Shown in pieces: positions 62,245 to 64,000 of a stretch of DNA of 64,000 nt. Source of the stretch: Lonicera japonica (lineage: Eukaryota; Streptophyta; Magnoliopsida; Dipsacales; Caprifoliaceae); assembly GCA_021464415.1 (NCBI GenBank), contig CM038464.1, positions 53,371,328-53,435,327 of the forward strand, read 5' to 3'. Both the position numbers and the translations under genes were made by a program. Below the pieces are notes generated by a model. That model worked only from the letters and a program-made list of their open reading frames with translations. It was not told the DNA's origin and made no database searches. Each line of letters opens with the position of its first letter. Within the stretch, counting starts at the first letter, position 1.

Positions 62245-64000
62245 ATGGCCGACGATTCCAACTCTAAGCTACACATAGTAATGTTTCCATGGCTAGCCTT
62301 TGGTCACATAATCCCCTTCTTAAAACTCTCCAAACTCATAGCTCAAAAGGGTCACAAAATCTCCTTCATTTCCACCCCAAATAACATCAATCGCCTCCCC
62401 AAAATCCCCTCAAATCTCAAACCCAATATCGATTTCATCAAAATCCCTCTACCCCAAGTCGAAAACTTGCCGGAAAATGCAGAATCCACCTCCGATTTGC
62501 CTTATAAGAAAGTCAAGTACCTCAAAATCGCCTACGATTGCTTAAAAGAACCCGTTACTCAGTTCCTCAAATCCTCTTCCCCTGATTGGGTTATTTTCGA
62601 TTTCGTTTCTTATTGGTTGGGTCCAATTGCTAAGGAGCTCGAGATCCGCAGTGCGTTTTTCAGCATCACTATGGCCTCCTGTCTGGCTTTCATCGGACCG
62701 CCGGCGATGCTGGTAGCCGGCGAGGATTACCGTGTCCGGCCGGAGGATTTTACCGTCGCGCCGAAGTGGATCCCGTTTAAAAGCGAGGTCCGGATGCGGC
62801 ATTATCAGGTGACAATAGCCGTAGAAACATATATATTTTACAATAGCCGTAAAATATTAATATATTTTTTAATTAATCATCCTGTGATGCCACTTTAATC
62901 GGTCGATCCATTAAAATGACTAGCCCCAACAACTATTAGTTCATTAGTACATTGCTCAATTACTATATTTTTGTACTCATCACTTTAAGTTTTTGAATCT
63001 TATTATTTAAAATGACAATTTTGTTTGGAAATTATAAATATCAAAGAAAAGTGTATGTAATCATAGTTAAAGCATATTCTTGCTGTCAAATTATAGCTCT
63101 GCCATTTTCAGACCGGAGGTTCCTAATAACCATTAACGCATTGATGACAGTCAACAAATCTAAACAGTTAATAAATGAATAGCTGTTATGGTTCATCACT
63201 TGAAGAAAGTTAATAAACTTGAACTATATTTACAGTGTCTGCTATGTATTTAGTTAAAATGTTAGGTGCATAGAAAATTTACGGTAATCAAAATTCGCTG
63301 TAACCATTGTTTAATTGCCAGATTAGAATGATATTGATTTATGTTAAATAAATATGTCAACTTAAAATCACTCTTTTAGGTTCGGCGTATGTTTGAAGAT
63401 CTGGCCGGTGACGGAGGAGGAAACGTCTCCGCCATGTACCGATTCGCAGCCACTGTGAATGGCTGTGATGCTGTGGCCATAAGAAGCTGTGAAGAGTTCG
63501 AACCGGAGTGGCTAAAATTACTAGAAGATTTTTATCACAAGCCGGTGATTCCAGTGGGTATGCTACCCTCCACCGTGGCTGAAGATGACTGTGAGGAAAG
63601 ATGGGTTGAAATTAAAGCCTGGCTTGACAAAAAAGTTAAAGGGTCAGTGGTGTATATAGCATTTGGTAGTGAGACTAAACCGAATCAAACCGAACTCAAT
63701 GAGTTAGCTCTTGGTTTAGAGAAATCCGAGTTACCATTCTTTTGGGTTCACAAAAACCAACTCGGGTCCTTTGACACAGAGTCGACTCTATTACCCAAAG
63801 GGTTCGAGGAGCGAACTAGAGACTGTGGGGTGGTGTGCACCACTTGGGCACCTCAGCTAAAGATATTGAGTCATGATTCGGTGGGTTCATTGTTGAGTCA
63901 TTCAGGTTATAGTTCTGTAATTGAAGCGGTGCAATTTGGGAAAGCATTAATTATCATGCCGTTTCTAGGGGATCAAGGGATGATTGCTACATTTTTGGAG
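62245..64000 (+). CDS. UGT91-like UDP-glycosyltransferase, two exons, cut by window end
   Basis: Exon 1 62245-62808 (188 codons), GT donor 62809, AG at 63378-63379, exon 2 from 63380 beyond 64000. Phase 0, as in the left gene; the intron is 571 bp and free of TIR elements. Protein differs from the left copy at about 11 of 188 residues in exon 1. His21, Asp119 and IAFGSE are kept. The PSPG box (WAPQ...GDQ, about 63845-63976) is complete and again reads HSGYSS. The last ~75 codons lie outside the window, so an intact end cannot be confirmed. Role as for the left gene: sugar transfer from a UDP-sugar, probably to a glycoside acceptor; substrate unknown. No stop or shift is visible. Confidence 0.88.

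Overview
This window looks like nuclear DNA of a flowering plant, most likely a eudicot. It holds plant-type UDP-glycosyltransferase genes of the UGT91 type with a PSPG box and one intron, plant Ty3/Gypsy and Ty1/Copia retrotransposons, a RICESLEEPER-like hAT transposon and several small TIR elements. No bacterial, organellar, rRNA, tRNA or CRISPR feature was recognised. Only the glycosyltransferase genes look alive. Nearly all the rest is decayed mobile DNA.

Layout. (1) 0-6 kb: an apparently intact two-exon UGT91-like gene on the minus strand (796-3894). Its intron carries two TIR elements, and arrays of palindromic ~58-bp units in opposite orientations lie on either side. (2) 6-16.7 kb: a 1.6-kb LTR (minus) followed by three unrelated tandem arrays that look like the variable untranslated region of the same retroelement. 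Next come a short-LTR retroelement leader with its own 28-bp array, an unclassified 3-kb stretch, and a Copia fragment with pol but no gag. (3) 16.7-41.9 kb: a nest of insertions. Gypsy element B (25 kb as it stands) contains a hAT transposon (TSD AATACTTG/AATACTTA). The hAT contains Gypsy element A (TSD ACGGT/ACAGT). Element A contains a 2.15-kb insertion in its integrase and a Copia LTR fragment in its 3' LTR. Separately, B's pol gene holds a solo LTR (TSD ATTCT/ATTCC) of the family seen at 6 kb. (4) 41.9-55.1 kb: pieces of elements mostly on the minus strand: a Copia gag fragment, a Copia-type LTR, Gypsy element C (same family as A), and inside C a Copia element with two LTRs but only a gag gene (plus strand). 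A further Copia gag fragment with its LTR follows. (5) 55.1-64 kb: the plus-strand half of the UGT cluster. It holds a C-terminal scrap, an N-terminal pseudogene with an early stop, and a second apparently intact gene that runs off the window end. TIR elements, a Helitron-like unit and local duplications separate these.

How it fits together. The four UGT copies are one local family. The left and right genes are in opposite orientation about 58 kb apart, with retrotransposons in between. Gene conversion or unequal exchange cannot be judged from this window alone. The insertion order can be read from target-site duplications and from empty sites in paralogous copies. No new defence-like or biosynthetic system was found beyond the UGT cluster. 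The most unusual points are the nested insertion record, a gag-only Copia element beside a pol-only relative, a shared Trp-to-Tyr change in the sugar-donor box of both UGTs, and LTR palindrome clusters upstream of a TATA box.
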